Part shown: piece after piece, positions 5,588 to 6,275 of the stretch
Position numbering within the stretch: the stretch's first letter is position 1
How the letters are laid out: the number at the start of each line of letters is the position of its first letter
Program-made: the position numbers and the translations under genes
Notes under the pieces: model-generated
Told to the model about the DNA's origin: nothing
Seen by the model: the letters and a program-made list of their open reading frames with translations, nothing else
Database searches by the model: none
Assembly: GCA_937965665.1 (NCBI GenBank)
Contig: CALCJE010000127.1
Coordinates: 1 to 6,275, forward strand
From: an uncultured Bacteroidales bacterium
GTDB taxonomy: Bacteria > Bacteroidota > Bacteroidia > Bacteroidales > UBA4417
Length of the DNA stretch: 6,275 nt
Direction: 5' to 3'

Positions 5588-6275
5588 ATGGATAGCAAGC
5601 ATTTCCATCATGAATTGAAGATCAACGAAGAAATCTGTACAGGTTGTTATCACTGCATGAATGTTTGCCCTACTGAAGCCATAAGAGTGCGGAATGGGAA
5701 GGCAATCCTGTATGAAAACCGCTGCGTCGACTGTGGCGAATGTTTCAAAGCCTGCCCTGTAAGAGCCATTTTTATTGACCAGGATGACTTTAAACGCATC
5801 CAATCTTTTAATTACCGGGTTGCACTGGTACCTGCTGTTTTCTTCGGGCAATTCCCTGAAGAAATTTCGCACAAACAGATTTATAACGCCATTCTTGCCA
5901 ACGGTTTTACACATATTTATGAAGTTGAAACTGGTGTCGACCTGCTTGCAAATGAAGTTAAAGCCTACGTTAAATCGCATCCGGAAAGCAAACCTCTGAT
6001 TTCATCGTTTTGTCCGGCCATCATAAGGCTCGTACAGGTTAAATTCCCTGCCCTTACTGACAACATCATCTTACTGAAACCCCCATTGGATATCACGGCC
6101 TTATATTGCCGCAAGGAACTTACCGACCAGGGAATTAAACCAGCTGAGATTGGTGTTTTTTATATCACCCCATGTGCTGCAAAAATTGCTGCTATCAAGA
6201 GCCCGGTGGGTGAAGATTACTCCATGATTACAGGGGTAATTAATATGGATACGTTGTACAACAAAGTGTATAAAT
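5588..6275 (+). CDS. Ferredoxin-domain protein with divergent [FeFe]-hydrogenase H-cluster domain, partial (cut by right edge)
   Basis: 229 codons are visible from ATG 5588. Residues 17-27 and 46-56 form two C-x2-C-x2-C-x3-C-P sites (C17, C20, C23, C27; C46, C49, C52, C56), a two-[4Fe-4S] ferredoxin. From about residue 75 the protein resembles the [FeFe]-hydrogenase large-subunit domain. An L1-like motif reads S-S-F-C-P-A-I (139-145), with phenylalanine at the usual proton-relay cysteine, the next cysteine (C142) kept, and the usual tryptophan replaced by isoleucine. An L2-like motif reads T-P-C-A-A-K (194-199, C196) without the usual downstream glutamate. The L3 motif and any C-terminal PAS, kinase or phosphatase domain lie beyond the window. 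This resembles putative sensory (group C/HydS or HsfB-like) proteins rather than an efficient hydrogenase. It starts 4 nt after the ATPase gene without a clear Shine-Dalgarno site. Confidence 0.85.
   Translation, partial: MDSKHFHHELKINEEICTGCYHCMNVCPTEAIRVRNGKAILYENRCVDCGECFKACPVRAIFIDQDDFKRIQSFNYRVALVPAVFFGQFPEEISHKQIYNAILANGFTHIYEVETGVDLLANEVKAYVKSHPESKPLISSFCPAIIRLVQVKFPALTDNIILLKPPLDITALYCRKELTDQGIKPAEIGVFYITPCAAKIAAIKSPVGEDYSMITGVINMDTLYNKVYK

Overview
The window looks like a piece of the chromosome of an anaerobic, fermentative Bacteroidota, probably Bacteroidales-like. The grounds are AT-rich spacers, promoter-like boxes that fit the Bacteroidota TTTG / TAnnTTTG pattern, genes lacking a clear Shine-Dalgarno sequence, and the general flavour of the proteins. 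The taxonomic call is inference; no 16S or other phylogenetic marker was compared.

Layout. (1) 1-717, minus strand: truA, tRNA pseudouridine synthase A, cut by the left edge near its C-terminus. (2) 718-975: AT-rich divergent spacer holding a very good Rex-type operator (913-930) just downstream of a plausible promoter. (3) 976-4471, plus strand: a three-gene operon for a soluble NAD(H)-linked [FeFe]-hydrogenase: a NuoE-like [2Fe-2S] subunit (hydC), a NuoF-like FMN/NADH subunit (hydB, start at 1472) and the catalytic subunit HydA with four ferredoxin-type cluster sites plus the H-cluster domain. A strong intrinsic terminator follows at 4490-4526. (4) 4472-4805: spacer with the terminator, then a striking 12-bp inverted repeat (4650-4682) that resolves into two abutting Rex-like sites, then a good Bacteroidota-type promoter. 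(5) 4806-6275, plus strand: a second operon with a DRTGG-domain protein, a small GHKL/anti-sigma-type ATPase and the start of a protein with two [4Fe-4S] clusters fused to a divergent H-cluster domain, cut by the right edge.

How the parts fit. Operon 3 should encode an enzyme that exchanges electrons between NADH (and possibly ferredoxin) and H2/protons, disposing of fermentation reductant. Operon 5 looks like a regulatory or sensory companion: a non-canonical H-cluster domain resembling the putative H2-sensing [FeFe]-hydrogenases, next to an ATPase/kinase-type protein and a putative ligand-binding domain. The matching Rex-like operators before both operons suggest joint control by the NADH/NAD+ ratio. 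The most interesting points are this shared operator logic, the departures from the usual H-cluster motif in both H-cluster proteins, and the short HydB without the extra Fe-S domains of well-studied bifurcating enzymes. No hydE/hydF/hydG maturation genes and no rex gene lie in the window.
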